A stretch of 39,040 nt of DNA, taken from positions 1 through 39,040 of the forward strand of contig VSPD01000022.1 of assembly GCA_009775125.1 (NCBI GenBank), read 5' to 3'. The notes under the pieces were generated by a model. The model was given only the letters and a program-made list of their open reading frames with translations. It had not been told where the DNA came from and did no database searches. This document shows, in pieces, positions 16,494 through 25,296 of this stretch. Position numbers and translations under genes: made by a program. How positions within the stretch are numbered: position 1 is the stretch's first letter; every line of letters starts with the position of its first letter. This DNA comes from Muribaculaceae bacterium. GTDB lineage: Bacteria > Bacteroidota > Bacteroidia > Bacteroidales > Muribaculaceae.

Positions 16494-18725
16494 TTAGATT
16501 GTGTATTCGATTTTGATTTCTTTGTTGACGGAGGTGGCGGGGACGACGATTACGGGGCAACCGGCTTTTTCGTCGCGCTCGATCTTGGCCTTGCGGCCGT
16601 TTACCTTGACGTTGGCGGGGTCGACGCCGGGCACCTGCAAGCGGTAGGCACGGGTCTTGACCATATTGTCGTAACCGCCTTTGACGGGGCGCACGGTAAC
16701 GACGGCACGGTTGCCGGCCTGCGTGTAGTCGAGGGCTGTGGTGGCATATTTTCCTTCGGTGTAGTCGAGGGAGATGCCGTCGTCTTCGTAGAGTTCGAAA
16801 GAAGTGTCAACATCGCCGGCGGCCGGGTAAACGCGCATGACAAGAGTGTTGAGCGCGGCTGTGGCCGGGCGCGGAGTGTAGGGCTGCATGGGGAGCACCA
16901 TGCCGCCTTTTACGTACATGGGGAACTCGTCGAGGGGCTTGCTGATGTTTTTGGTGTCGCCGCCCTGATGACGCTCATGGGTGAAAAAGTCGTACCATGC
17001 TTCGTTGCCGGGGAACCACACTTTCTGGGCAGCCACCTTGTCGGGGCCTTCGCCGGGCGAGGTGATGGGCGCGGCGAGGATGATGTCGCCGAACATGTAT
17101 TGCTGGGGGTTGTCGAAAGCCTCGGGGCTTGCGCCATAGTCGATATACATGCCGCGGTTGAGGGGCACCATCGTGTTGTGGACCTGCCATACGCTGCTGT
17201 AAATATAGGGCATGAGCTCGGAGCGCATGTGGTACATGCGTCGCATGGCCTTGGTCTCGGCATCGCCCGAAATCCAGGGACGGCGGTCGAGTTTGGCGTC
17301 TTTGGTGGAGTGTACGCGGAGGGCAGCCGAGAGAGCGCCGAACTGGGTCCAGCGGGTTGTAAGCTCGGGGTTGGGCTTGCCGCGGAAGCCGCCGATGTCG
17401 TGTGCCCAATAGTAGCATCCGCCATTGCCTGAACCGGCGGTGAGCTTCACTTCAAAGGCGAGGATTTCCCAGTTGGCCTGTGCGTCGCCCGAGAACTGGA
17501 TGGGATGGCGATGGTCGCCCCATCCGGCCCAGCGGGAGTAACCGGCGCCGCGACGGCCGTTTTTCTTAGAGTCGCGGTAGTAGAGCTCGTTGACCCAGGA
17601 AAGAGAGGTGGTGTTTGTGCCCCATACATAGGGGTAGAGGTAATTCTGCTGCCAGTCGAGCCACCAGAAATCGACGCCCATCTTTTCGTGGGGCGCATGC
17701 GCGTACTCGAAGAAATGCTTCATGTAGGTGGAGTCGGAAAGGTCGAACAGGGGCACCTCGCCGTCTTTTGCGCCTACGGCTTTGGCAAATTCGGCATAAT
17801 TCCATTCGTGAGGACGGATGCCGTCGTGGGGATGGTCGTTGAGCGACACGGTGATGCCTTGGTCGTGGACGGCTTTTACGAGAGCTTCGGGGTCGGGAAT
17901 GAGGGCTTTGTTCCAGGTGTAGCCGTTCCAGTTGAGGTGGGCGTTATGTCCGGTGCCGACGGTGGCGTCGTTGGTGTGCCAGCCCATGTCCATGACGAGG
18001 TTGTCGATGGGGAAATCGTTGTCGTCGTAGCCCTTGATAATGTCGAGGAACTCGTCGGCGGTGTAATCCCAATAGCGGCAGTACCACACGCCGTGGATAT
18101 ATTTGCGTGTCATGGGCACCTTGCCGGAGATGGCGCCGAGCGAAGCGAGGGCGGCGCGGTAGTCATTGCCGTAGATAAAGCAATACTGGTCCTGGATGTG
18201 GGTTTTGGTGTCGCGGGGGGCAATCCAACCGTCGACCAGGATGTCGGAGCGGCCGTCGTCGATCATATACCATCCGTCGCGCGAGAGGATACCGTCGTTC
18301 ATGGGGATTTCCTTTGTGACGCGGTCGAGGGTCTCGATGGGTCCGCCGAGATTGTTTTTAGGAAGGAAACGGTTGGTGAATTTTTTTTCCTTGCCGTCGA
18401 GGGTGTAGTACACGGCGAGATTGGATGTGGAGAAGGGGAATCCGTCGGCATGATAGCGGATGCGCAGGGCCGGGGTGGTAATCTCGTACCAGCCGGCCTC
18501 GTCGAGGGGCGTAATTGTGATCTGCGCGGTGTCGAGCAGATTTGAGCGGTCGTAGGCAAAGAGAGTGGGCTCGTCGACGAAAGTGCCGTCGGTGGAGTAT
18601 TCGAGGCGCAGGAGCGTGGGGGTGACAATAGACAGGCGGTTGTTGCCAAACACCATAGGATTGTCGGCGGCCCATCCGCAAGCCATTGCAGCGCAGCCTA
18701 AAAGAAATGTGGCGAGTCGTTTCAT
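16494..18725 (-). CDS. Secreted GH31 alpha-glycosidase
   Basis: 743 residues with a signal peptide (MKRLATFLLGCAAMACGWA). The family releases alpha-linked glucose, xylose, galactose or N-acetylgalactosamine from non-reducing ends; the exact sugar cannot be read here. Domains: N-terminal beta-sandwich (about 25-220), a (beta/alpha)8 barrel (about 225-560; FPIDNLVMDMGWH, GVDFWWLDWQQN, FSGDAQANW, YYWAHDIGGF), a proximal and a distal C-terminal beta domain (FELYEDDGISLDY). Likely nucleophile D357 (WWLDW) and acid/base D414 (FSGDAQ). It is bracketed by near-identical 59-bp direct repeats. No promoter was recognised upstream; the previous gene ends in a terminator. Confidence 0.93.
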   Translation of the reverse strand: MKRLATFLLGCAAMACGWAADNPMVFGNNRLSIVTPTLLRLEYSTDGTFVDEPTLFAYDRSNLLDTAQITITPLDEAGWYEITTPALRIRYHADGFPFSTSNLAVYYTLDGKEKKFTNRFLPKNNLGGPIETLDRVTKEIPMNDGILSRDGWYMIDDGRSDILVDGWIAPRDTKTHIQDQYCFIYGNDYRAALASLGAISGKVPMTRKYIHGVWYCRYWDYTADEFLDIIKGYDDNDFPIDNLVMDMGWHTNDATVGTGHNAHLNWNGYTWNKALIPDPEALVKAVHDQGITVSLNDHPHDGIRPHEWNYAEFAKAVGAKDGEVPLFDLSDSTYMKHFFEYAHAPHEKMGVDFWWLDWQQNYLYPYVWGTNTTSLSWVNELYYRDSKKNGRRGAGYSRWAGWGDHRHPIQFSGDAQANWEILAFEVKLTAGSGNGGCYYWAHDIGGFRGKPNPELTTRWTQFGALSAALRVHSTKDAKLDRRPWISGDAETKAMRRMYHMRSELMPYIYSSVWQVHNTMVPLNRGMYIDYGASPEAFDNPQQYMFGDIILAAPITSPGEGPDKVAAQKVWFPGNEAWYDFFTHERHQGGDTKNISKPLDEFPMYVKGGMVLPMQPYTPRPATAALNTLVMRVYPAAGDVDTSFELYEDDGISLDYTEGKYATTALDYTQAGNRAVVTVRPVKGGYDNMVKTRAYRLQVPGVDPANVKVNGRKAKIERDEKAGCPVIVVPATSVNKEIKIEYTI

Positions 18726-19066
18726 ATTGGTTTATTTTGACAGGAAGACAGGAGAGAATTTTGGAAAATAATTGGTTTTGCAAGTAAGGCACGGCGAAGC
18801 AGCGCCTCGTGTCACAGTTGGCATTGTCGAACGCTCCGGCAGGCTCCGCTCCAATACCGCGATTTATTCACATCGCCCGCACCCCGCATGTCGGCTCCGC
18901 CTCCATACGGGGTTAACCAAGGAGCCACGGCTTTGCCGTGATTTTTGCGGAGTGTTTTAGTTATCAGATGTATATACATGCAGGCGGGATGAGCGGGATG
19001 AGCGGACGCACGAGCCGTGCGTCCCTACACTGCGGGAACTTCAACGAAATGTCTTATTAAAAATAT
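18726..19066. repeat. Repeat-rich gap upstream of GH31
   Basis: No gene supported. It contains a segment near 18828-18853 (AACGCTCCGGCAGGCTCCGC) related to 3809-3833, and the 59-bp repeat copy at 18882-18940. A complete GGACGCACG/CGTGCGTCC hairpin lies at 19004-19024, followed by CTAC as at 3971-3974. I could not identify a TAnnTTTG promoter for the GH31 gene here. Confidence 0.6.
18882..18940. repeat. 59-bp repeat on the 5' side of GH31
   Basis: Matches 16414-16472 with three differences (C for T or the reverse, all within the GGCTTCGCC and GGAGTCAC parts). Same orientation, so the two copies form a direct repeat pair around GH31. Confidence 0.9.
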
Positions 19067-19096
19067 GGGTGTGCCGTAGATGATGGCGGCACACCC
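19067..19096 (-). terminator. Terminator of the SusCD-phosphoesterase block
   Basis: A perfect 10-bp stem, GGGTGTGCCG (19067-19076) with CGGCACACCC (19087-19096) and a 10-nt loop. In the minus direction it comes 20 nt after the phosphoesterase stop and is followed by an A/T-rich tract (ATATTTTTAATAAG). Confidence 0.75.
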
Positions 19097-19115
19097 TTTT
19101 AGATAAAGTATGAGT

Positions 19116-20642
19116 TTAGCGGTTGGCCGTGGATTGGTAAACGTTGCCGTAGGGGTCGGTTGCCTTCACGGTAATGGTCTTCCACGAAGCGGCGGGCTTG
19201 TAGGTGAACATGTGCTTGGGTGAGCTCGGACCTGCGGAGGGACGCACTTCCCAGGGGTTGTCGCCTTGGAGAATCTGCACGGCGAGGGGATCGGATGCGT
19301 TGGCGAAATTGGTAATGGTCTGCCAAGCACCGCCGTCTTCCTGAAGCTCGACTTTCCAGTCTTCACGCCAGAAGAAGATGTTTACGAGGATGTTCTCGTT
19401 GTCGACCTTGACGGGGTTGCCGTCGTCGTCCTTGCCAAAGCGGTAGGATGCTTCTTCGGGTTTGTAGATTTTAATCTGGTAGTCGGCGGGATGAGCGGCG
19501 CCTTTGTAGTATTTGTTGGTGAGCCGGTTGCCGGTGAATTCGAGCACGGCATATCCGCGGGGCGAGCCGTCGGAGCAAACACCGACACCGTCCTTGGTGT
19601 TCCAGTACGCGCCCATCATTGCGCCGAGGGTTGTCTCTTCCATGTTGTCGGAGATTATGGTCTGGAAATTCTGGTGGGTATGACCGGAAAGAATTTGCAC
19701 TTCGGCATAGTCCTTGACAAGATTGTGGAGGTCGGCGGTGTTGGTAAGGTTGGACTTGGTGGTGAGGGTGGCGGTGGGGACGTGTACGCCGATAAGAATC
19801 GACTTGGAGTGGTCGACATACTGGAGGTCCTTGGCGAGCCAGTCGAGCTGCTGCTGGTTTACGGCGCAGGTGTAGTCGTTGCGGCCGGAGGCTCCGGAGT
19901 AGATTACGTCGTCGAGCACAACGAGGTGCCAGTCGCCGATATTGCAGGAATAGTATGTGGGGCCGAGGGCGTCGCGGAATTCCTTGTCGGATTCAGTGTC
20001 GCCTTTTGTTTTCTCGTTGTGGTCGTGGTTGCCGATAACGGAGAACATGGGCACGGGCACTTTGGTGATGGTCTGCACATAGGTGGGATACATGTCGGGA
20101 GCGTTCCAGATGATGTCGCCCAGAGAGATACCGTAGGCATCGTTGCCGAGGCCGGAAGCGAGGTCGATCATGTCGGGAAGGATGTTGGCCTGCCAGTCGG
20201 TGACGTCGCTCTCATATCCGATTTGCACGTCGGCCACGGCGTAGAGCTTGAACGATTCGGGTTTTACGCGGCTTTTGAGGTCGAAGTTGACTTGAATCAC
20301 AGCGTCTTCGTTGAACTGCAACGATTTGTAGATTTTGGGGGCGCCGTTTTCGACGGGAATCTGACAGTCTTCGGGCACAGACACGAAGATGTGCTGGCGG
20401 CCGACGGAGCGCATCTGGTATTCGCCGTTGGCGTCGGTGGTGATAACGTTGATACCGTCGCTGACCACGATGCCTTCGCGAGCCTTGCCGTCGACAGTGA
20501 CACGGCCCACCACGTTCATGCCGTCCTTATGCTCGATATTCACGGCCGGTTCCTTCTCGATGCCGGTGCGGATTGCCTCGGGGGCATCGCCGCACGAGGC
20601 GAGGACAACAGTTGCTAATGAAATATATTTGATGAGTTTCAT
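19116..20642 (-). CDS. Lipoprotein calcineurin-like phosphoesterase with MetallophosN/C-type domains
   Basis: 508 residues. Lipobox LASC with C17, followed by GDAPEA, so anchored in an outer-facing membrane. Three parts: an N-terminal beta-sandwich (about 40-110; NVVGRVTVDGKAREGIVVSD), a metallophosphoesterase core (about 130-355; VADVQIGYESD, GISLGDIIWN, SVIGNHDHNEK, IGVHVP, LSGHTHQNFQ), and a C-terminal beta domain (about 360-508). All metal motifs are intact. Family members cleave phosphomonoesters or phosphodiesters; the substrate is not known. It is the last gene of the susCD transcript, 29 nt after susD, which ties phosphate-ester cleavage directly to this uptake system. A terminator follows. 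Confidence 0.9.
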   Translation of the reverse strand: MKLIKYISLATVVLASCGDAPEAIRTGIEKEPAVNIEHKDGMNVVGRVTVDGKAREGIVVSDGINVITTDANGEYQMRSVGRQHIFVSVPEDCQIPVENGAPKIYKSLQFNEDAVIQVNFDLKSRVKPESFKLYAVADVQIGYESDVTDWQANILPDMIDLASGLGNDAYGISLGDIIWNAPDMYPTYVQTITKVPVPMFSVIGNHDHNEKTKGDTESDKEFRDALGPTYYSCNIGDWHLVVLDDVIYSGASGRNDYTCAVNQQQLDWLAKDLQYVDHSKSILIGVHVPTATLTTKSNLTNTADLHNLVKDYAEVQILSGHTHQNFQTIISDNMEETTLGAMMGAYWNTKDGVGVCSDGSPRGYAVLEFTGNRLTNKYYKGAAHPADYQIKIYKPEEASYRFGKDDDGNPVKVDNENILVNIFFWREDWKVELQEDGGAWQTITNFANASDPLAVQILQGDNPWEVRPSAGPSSPKHMFTYKPAASWKTITVKATDPYGNVYQSTANR

Positions 20643-20671
20643 TTTCGTTTTTACGTTAAAGGATTAGAGTC

Positions 20672-22315
20672 TTAGTAACCGGGGTTCTGTTCCAGATTGG
20701 GGTTGGCCTGGATGGCGTATGCCGGAATCGGGAAGCGGTTTTTAGTGGGGTCGGATGCTGTGTGTTCCCACCAGTCTTCGGTGGTGAAGAGGCCGAGACG
20801 GATCAGGTCGGTGCGGCGGCGCATTTCGCCGAGGAATTCAATCATCCATTCGTCGGCAAGGCGGTACACGTCGAAATTCTCGGGCACGGGATCGGGGTCG
20901 ATGCCGCCTTCGAAGTTGCGCTTGCGCACGGTATTGATAAGTTTTGCAGCACCGGGTTTGTCGCCTGTGCGCCATTTGCACTCTGCGAGCATGTAGTAGA
21001 TTTCGGTGAGACGAATCATGGGGCAGTCGGGGTTCCAAAGCAGGGTGAGGTCGGCAGTGTTGGGGATAGGGCTCTTGACAAGACGGAAGCCTGATTCCTC
21101 GGTGCCGTTTAAGATGCCGGAACCTTTGCCATTGTTGATGTAGTCGACGAAGGTGAGGTTCTGGTTGAGTTTGTCGCGCTGGCCTTTGGTCCATTGCTTG
21201 GTGTAGGGGTTCTGCTGGGGACCCATGCAGAACATGCCGGTGTATTGCTTGTTGCCGTGGTAGACATAGGGCTGCTTGCGGAGGTCCTTGTCGTGGAATT
21301 TCTCGAAGGTGTTGCCGAGTTTCCACTGGGTGTAGATTCCGGAAGTGGCGCTTTCACGCGAGGGGGTGAGGCAGTAGCCGTTGTAGGGACCCCAGGGGAA
21401 AGTGGTGTCGAAATAGGCGTTGGCGTTGTAGTGGTAGTTGTAGCGGAAAACCGACTGCCATTCCTGCTTTGCATTTTCGGAAGGCATCGACCAGATCATT
21501 TCGGGCGAGCAGTCGTTGTCGAACGAGTGGGGGCCGTACCATGTGGGGTCGAGTTCGTATTTGCCGTAGACGCCGTCGATTATATCCTGGCATATCGCGG
21601 CACATTCGGTGAAGTGCGCCTCGCCGATGTAAGCCTCGGCGTTGAAGTAGAGCTGGGCAAGGAGGGCGGCGGCGGCAGCGCGGCGGATGTAGCCGTCTTC
21701 GCTTTTGCCGAGCACTTCTTTGGTGTAGAGCAAGGGGATTGCGTCTTTGAGAAGTTGCTCAACGTAGGCGTAAGTCTCCTTGTCGGTCGAACGTGAGAGG
21801 AGGCCGTCGTTGGTCGACTTGTAGAGGGGCATGCCGCCGTAGAAGTCGAGGCCGCGCATATAGTAGTAGCCCATGAGGGTGTTGAGCTGCATGAGATGGT
21901 CGTCCTTGTCTTTCTGGGTGAGGCCGATGCCGGTGTAGTCGACGCCGGCGAGGTCTTCATAAGCCTCGAGGCAGCGGGCCACGCCTTCGACAGTGCCTTT
22001 GTAGCACTGCTCGACCATACGGTCGGTGACGGTCCAGGTGTGCTGGTGGGGACGGATGTACATACCGTCGTTGTAGAAGTCGGTGCCGCGTGTGGGGCAA
22101 ACGAGCTCGTCGGTGGTGAGTTCCTGCGACCACCAGCGTTCGCCGGCCATGTACCACTTGGTGTGAGTGAAGGGGCGGCCAAGGATTGCGTAGGTATTTT
22201 CCGGCGAAGTGATGAAAGTGTCGGGTGTGACGGATGAGTAGAATTTCTCGTCGAGTTCGCAAGAAGAGAAAGCCGCAGCCGACAGCATCGCCATTAAAGC
22301 ATATTTTGTTTTCAT
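20672..22315 (-). CDS. SusD/RagB-family glycan-binding lipoprotein
   Basis: 547 residues. Lipobox FSSC with C19 followed by ELDE, a run of acidic residues consistent with the Bacteroidetes surface-export signal. SusD proteins cap the SusC porin and deliver ligand. Seen are the N-terminal SusD-like region and tetratricopeptide-like helices (LMQLNTLMGYYYMRGLDFYG; AAAAALLAQLYFNAEAYIG), the typical LTEIYYMLAECKWRTGDKPGAAKLINTVRKRN segment (in parts), and the family's C-terminal FLGEMRRRTDLIRLGLF. It starts 16 nt after the susC stop. Ligand unknown. Confidence 0.95.
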   Translation of the reverse strand: MKTKYALMAMLSAAAFSSCELDEKFYSSVTPDTFITSPENTYAILGRPFTHTKWYMAGERWWSQELTTDELVCPTRGTDFYNDGMYIRPHQHTWTVTDRMVEQCYKGTVEGVARCLEAYEDLAGVDYTGIGLTQKDKDDHLMQLNTLMGYYYMRGLDFYGGMPLYKSTNDGLLSRSTDKETYAYVEQLLKDAIPLLYTKEVLGKSEDGYIRRAAAAALLAQLYFNAEAYIGEAHFTECAAICQDIIDGVYGKYELDPTWYGPHSFDNDCSPEMIWSMPSENAKQEWQSVFRYNYHYNANAYFDTTFPWGPYNGYCLTPSRESATSGIYTQWKLGNTFEKFHDKDLRKQPYVYHGNKQYTGMFCMGPQQNPYTKQWTKGQRDKLNQNLTFVDYINNGKGSGILNGTEESGFRLVKSPIPNTADLTLLWNPDCPMIRLTEIYYMLAECKWRTGDKPGAAKLINTVRKRNFEGGIDPDPVPENFDVYRLADEWMIEFLGEMRRRTDLIRLGLFTTEDWWEHTASDPTKNRFPIPAYAIQANPNLEQNPGY

Positions 22316-22331
22316 GATTTGCGGGAGATGA

Positions 22332-25286
22332 TTAGAAGTTTAACTGCACGCCGAAAGTCCAGCGGATGGTTTGGGGATAGGTTGAGTATGTGCTACGGTA
22401 GTATTCGAAGCCGGGGAAGAGACCGTTGATGCTGACTTCGGGGTTGTAGCCTTTGTATTTTGTGAAAGTGGCGACATCGCGTGCGGTGGCATAGAAGCGA
22501 ACCTTGTTGAGGTATTTGTTCCAGCGGCCGGTGTTGAGAGTGTAACCGAGAGTGATGGCGTCGATTTTGAGGAACGAAGCGTCGGAGAGGAAGTAGTCGG
22601 TTGTCATGCGGGTGTCGTTGATGGCAGCGTTGTCGGTGTAGGCGATTTTGAGGACGTTTTCCTGAGAAGAAGACTTCAAGCCTTTGTACATGTTGATTTC
22701 GTTGTACACGTCGAAGTCGAGCCAAGAACGGAGTGTGATGCCGAGGTCGAAGTCGCGGTAGTGGAAGTTGTTGTCCCAGGAGATGATGAGCTGGGGCACG
22801 CCGTTGCCGACATAGTGCTTGTTGGCGTCGGTCTTGTTGGCGTCGGTGGCGGGCACCACGTTGTTGTCCTTGTCGTAGATGAGCCATTTGCCGTCGGCGT
22901 CGAGTCCGGCATATTTGTAGAGCCAGAATTCACCGATTTTGGAGCCGTTGACCAGTTTTGAGGTGTAGCCCATTGACGAGGGAAGAGCGTCGCCGTAGAG
23001 GTAAGAGTCGGTGTCGCCGAGGTTTTTGATTTTCGACGAGTTGTGAGAGAAACGAGCTGTCGAGGTCCAGTTGAATTCCTTGCCTTGGATAATGTCGGCA
23101 GAGAGTTCAAATTCCCAACCGGTGTTGGTGAGGGTACCGGCGTTGGCCATGATAGTGTTGTAGAGCATGGGAGGTGTGGGCGCGGGAATCTCGAAGAGCA
23201 TGTCGTCGACTTGACGGTGGTACCAGTCGAACTTACCCCAGATGCGGTTGTTGAGGAATGCGAAGTCGAGACCGATGTTGAACTCTTTCTTTTCTTCCCA
23301 TTTGAGGTCGGGGTTGGTGTTCTTGGCCGAGCCGTAGGTGGGGAGCCATGTGCCGTTTACGGGCCAGAAGGAGTAAGATGTGTAGGTACGTGTGGTGTAT
23401 CCTGAACCGAAGTCGTTGTTACCGGTCACACCGTAGCCTGCGCGGATCTTGAGGTCGGAAATCCAGTCGAGTTCTTCCATGAAGTCTTCGGACGAGATGC
23501 GCCAGCCTGCGGAGAGCGACCAGAAGTTACCCCAGCGGTTATTCGAACCGAATTTGGAGGAACCTTCGCGGCGGTAGGATGCCGTGGCCATGTAGCGGTT
23601 TTTGTAGGAGTAGTTGGCGCGGCCGAAGAACGAGAGGAGGCGTTCGCGCGGGCTCTTGCTTGAATCCATGGATGCGAGGCCGTCGGTGAGGTCGGTACCG
23701 GCCGACATGTCCCATCCACCGATACCGTCGACGGTGAAGTTGGAGTTGGTCATTTCGAATTTCTCGTAGTTCTGTTCGTAGAAGCTCCAGCCTGCCACAG
23801 CGTCGAAATGGTGGTCGGTGTTGAAGTCTTTCATATATGAAGCGTAAGCCTCATAGGAGATGTTTTGGGTTTTGCTGTACTGGTGGTCGGCAGAACCTTT
23901 CTTGGATGAGTTAACCGAGTTTTTGTGATACTGGTTGTAGTAGCGGTAGAGCTGGTATGTGCGTTGGTCTACACCCACGGTACCTTGGATGGAAAGGCCT
24001 TCCATGAGGTTGATTTTGAGTGTGGCGTCGCCAAGAATCCATTTGTCCTTGCCGGAGTAGTCCTGGTAAGCGATGGAAGCTACGGGGTTGTAGCTTGTGC
24101 CGCCGAAGCCCATGGCGTTTACGTTATAGAACGAGGGGTTGGAGGGGTCCCAGAGGGGAAGCGTGGGGTTTGCCTTCATAGCTTCCTCGAAGAGGTAGGA
24201 AGAGTTGTTGCGGCGGTCGCGGTCAGCCTGGCGCACTTGGAGTTTCATGCCGAATTCGGCTTTTCCGTCGAACATGGTGTAGCGTCCGTTGATACGTGCG
24301 GAGTAGTCTTTACGACCGTCGCCGATCACGATACCTTTCTGGTCCTGATACATCAACGATGAGTAGACCTGGAGGTTCTGGGAGCCGCCGGACACTGTGA
24401 GGACGTGGCGCTGCGACAGGGGGTTGTCGCGTGTCATTTCCTTGTACCAGTCGGTGTCGTAGCCGTAGTCCTGGCCCACGCCGTATTCTACATATTCTTT
24501 TGACGAGAGCAGGTCGAGATGCTTGCGGACAGATTCGATGGAGAGCTCGCATGTGTAGCTTGTCTTCACTTTGCCTTCCTGGGCGCGCTTGGTGGTGATG
24601 AGGATTACACCGCCGGCGGCACGTGTACCGTAGATGGCGCCGGCCGATGCGTCTTTGAGCACGTCGATCGACTGCACGTCTTCCTGGTTGATGGTGCGGA
24701 TATCGCCGCCGGGCACGCCGTCGATTACCACGAGCGGGCCTTGGCCTGCGTTTACGGAAGCGACGCCGCGGAGCTGGAAGCCGTTGGACGAGTTAGGCGA
24801 GGAAGTGCCTGAGATGGTGAGGCCGGATACTTTGCCTTGGAGGGCTGTGGCGATTGTGGCGCCGCCCATACCGGGATTGAGGTCGTCGGGGTTGATTGAT
24901 GTGATGGAAGAAGTTACGCGGCGTTTTTCCATTGTACCGTAGCCCACGACTACGACGTCGGAGAGCACTTCGGCGTTTTCTTTGAGGACGATGTCGACTT
25001 TGGAGCCTTTTACGGTTACTTCTGTGGGGAGGTAGCCGATATAGGTGGCAACAAGAGTCTGGCCTTTTTCGGCGTTGATGGTGAAATTGCCGTCGATGTC
25101 GGTGTTGGTGGCGAAGTTTGTGCCCTTCACGGCTACATTCGCGCCTATCAGAGGCTCGCCGGTTTCGTCGGTGACCGTACCGGTGACGTCGGCCCACGCG
25201 GCCACGGATGTAAGGGCCGCAAGAGTTATGATGAATGTGCTAAGCGCACGTTTGCACGAGGCTGCACGTTGCAATAGTTTTTTCAT
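22332..25286 (-). CDS. SusC/RagA TonB-linked outer-membrane transporter
   Basis: 984 residues. Signal peptide ending near AAWA; a carboxypeptidase-D-regulatory-like domain (TGTVTDETGEPLIGANVAVK, about 33-110); the TonB box region (VLSDVVVVGYGTMEKR); the plug (LQGKVSGLTISGTS; LVVIDGVPGG; VLKDASAGAIYGTRAAGGVI); and a 22-strand barrel ending in an aromatic C-terminus (RWTFGVQLNF). It drives TonB-dependent import of oligomers through the outer membrane with the adjacent SusD. The preceding gene ends 10 nt upstream, so all are one transcript. No N-terminal STN domain is seen, so signalling to an anti-sigma factor is not expected. Confidence 0.96.
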   Translation of the reverse strand: MKKLLQRAASCKRALSTFIITLAALTSVAAWADVTGTVTDETGEPLIGANVAVKGTNFATNTDIDGNFTINAEKGQTLVATYIGYLPTEVTVKGSKVDIVLKENAEVLSDVVVVGYGTMEKRRVTSSITSINPDDLNPGMGGATIATALQGKVSGLTISGTSSPNSSNGFQLRGVASVNAGQGPLVVIDGVPGGDIRTINQEDVQSIDVLKDASAGAIYGTRAAGGVILITTKRAQEGKVKTSYTCELSIESVRKHLDLLSSKEYVEYGVGQDYGYDTDWYKEMTRDNPLSQRHVLTVSGGSQNLQVYSSLMYQDQKGIVIGDGRKDYSARINGRYTMFDGKAEFGMKLQVRQADRDRRNNSSYLFEEAMKANPTLPLWDPSNPSFYNVNAMGFGGTSYNPVASIAYQDYSGKDKWILGDATLKINLMEGLSIQGTVGVDQRTYQLYRYYNQYHKNSVNSSKKGSADHQYSKTQNISYEAYASYMKDFNTDHHFDAVAGWSFYEQNYEKFEMTNSNFTVDGIGGWDMSAGTDLTDGLASMDSSKSPRERLLSFFGRANYSYKNRYMATASYRREGSSKFGSNNRWGNFWSLSAGWRISSEDFMEELDWISDLKIRAGYGVTGNNDFGSGYTTRTYTSYSFWPVNGTWLPTYGSAKNTNPDLKWEEKKEFNIGLDFAFLNNRIWGKFDWYHRQVDDMLFEIPAPTPPMLYNTIMANAGTLTNTGWEFELSADIIQGKEFNWTSTARFSHNSSKIKNLGDTDSYLYGDALPSSMGYTSKLVNGSKIGEFWLYKYAGLDADGKWLIYDKDNNVVPATDANKTDANKHYVGNGVPQLIISWDNNFHYRDFDLGITLRSWLDFDVYNEINMYKGLKSSSQENVLKIAYTDNAAINDTRMTTDYFLSDASFLKIDAITLGYTLNTGRWNKYLNKVRFYATARDVATFTKYKGYNPEVSINGLFPGFEYYRSTYSTYPQTIRWTFGVQLNF

Positions 25287-25296
25287 GCTTGATAGA

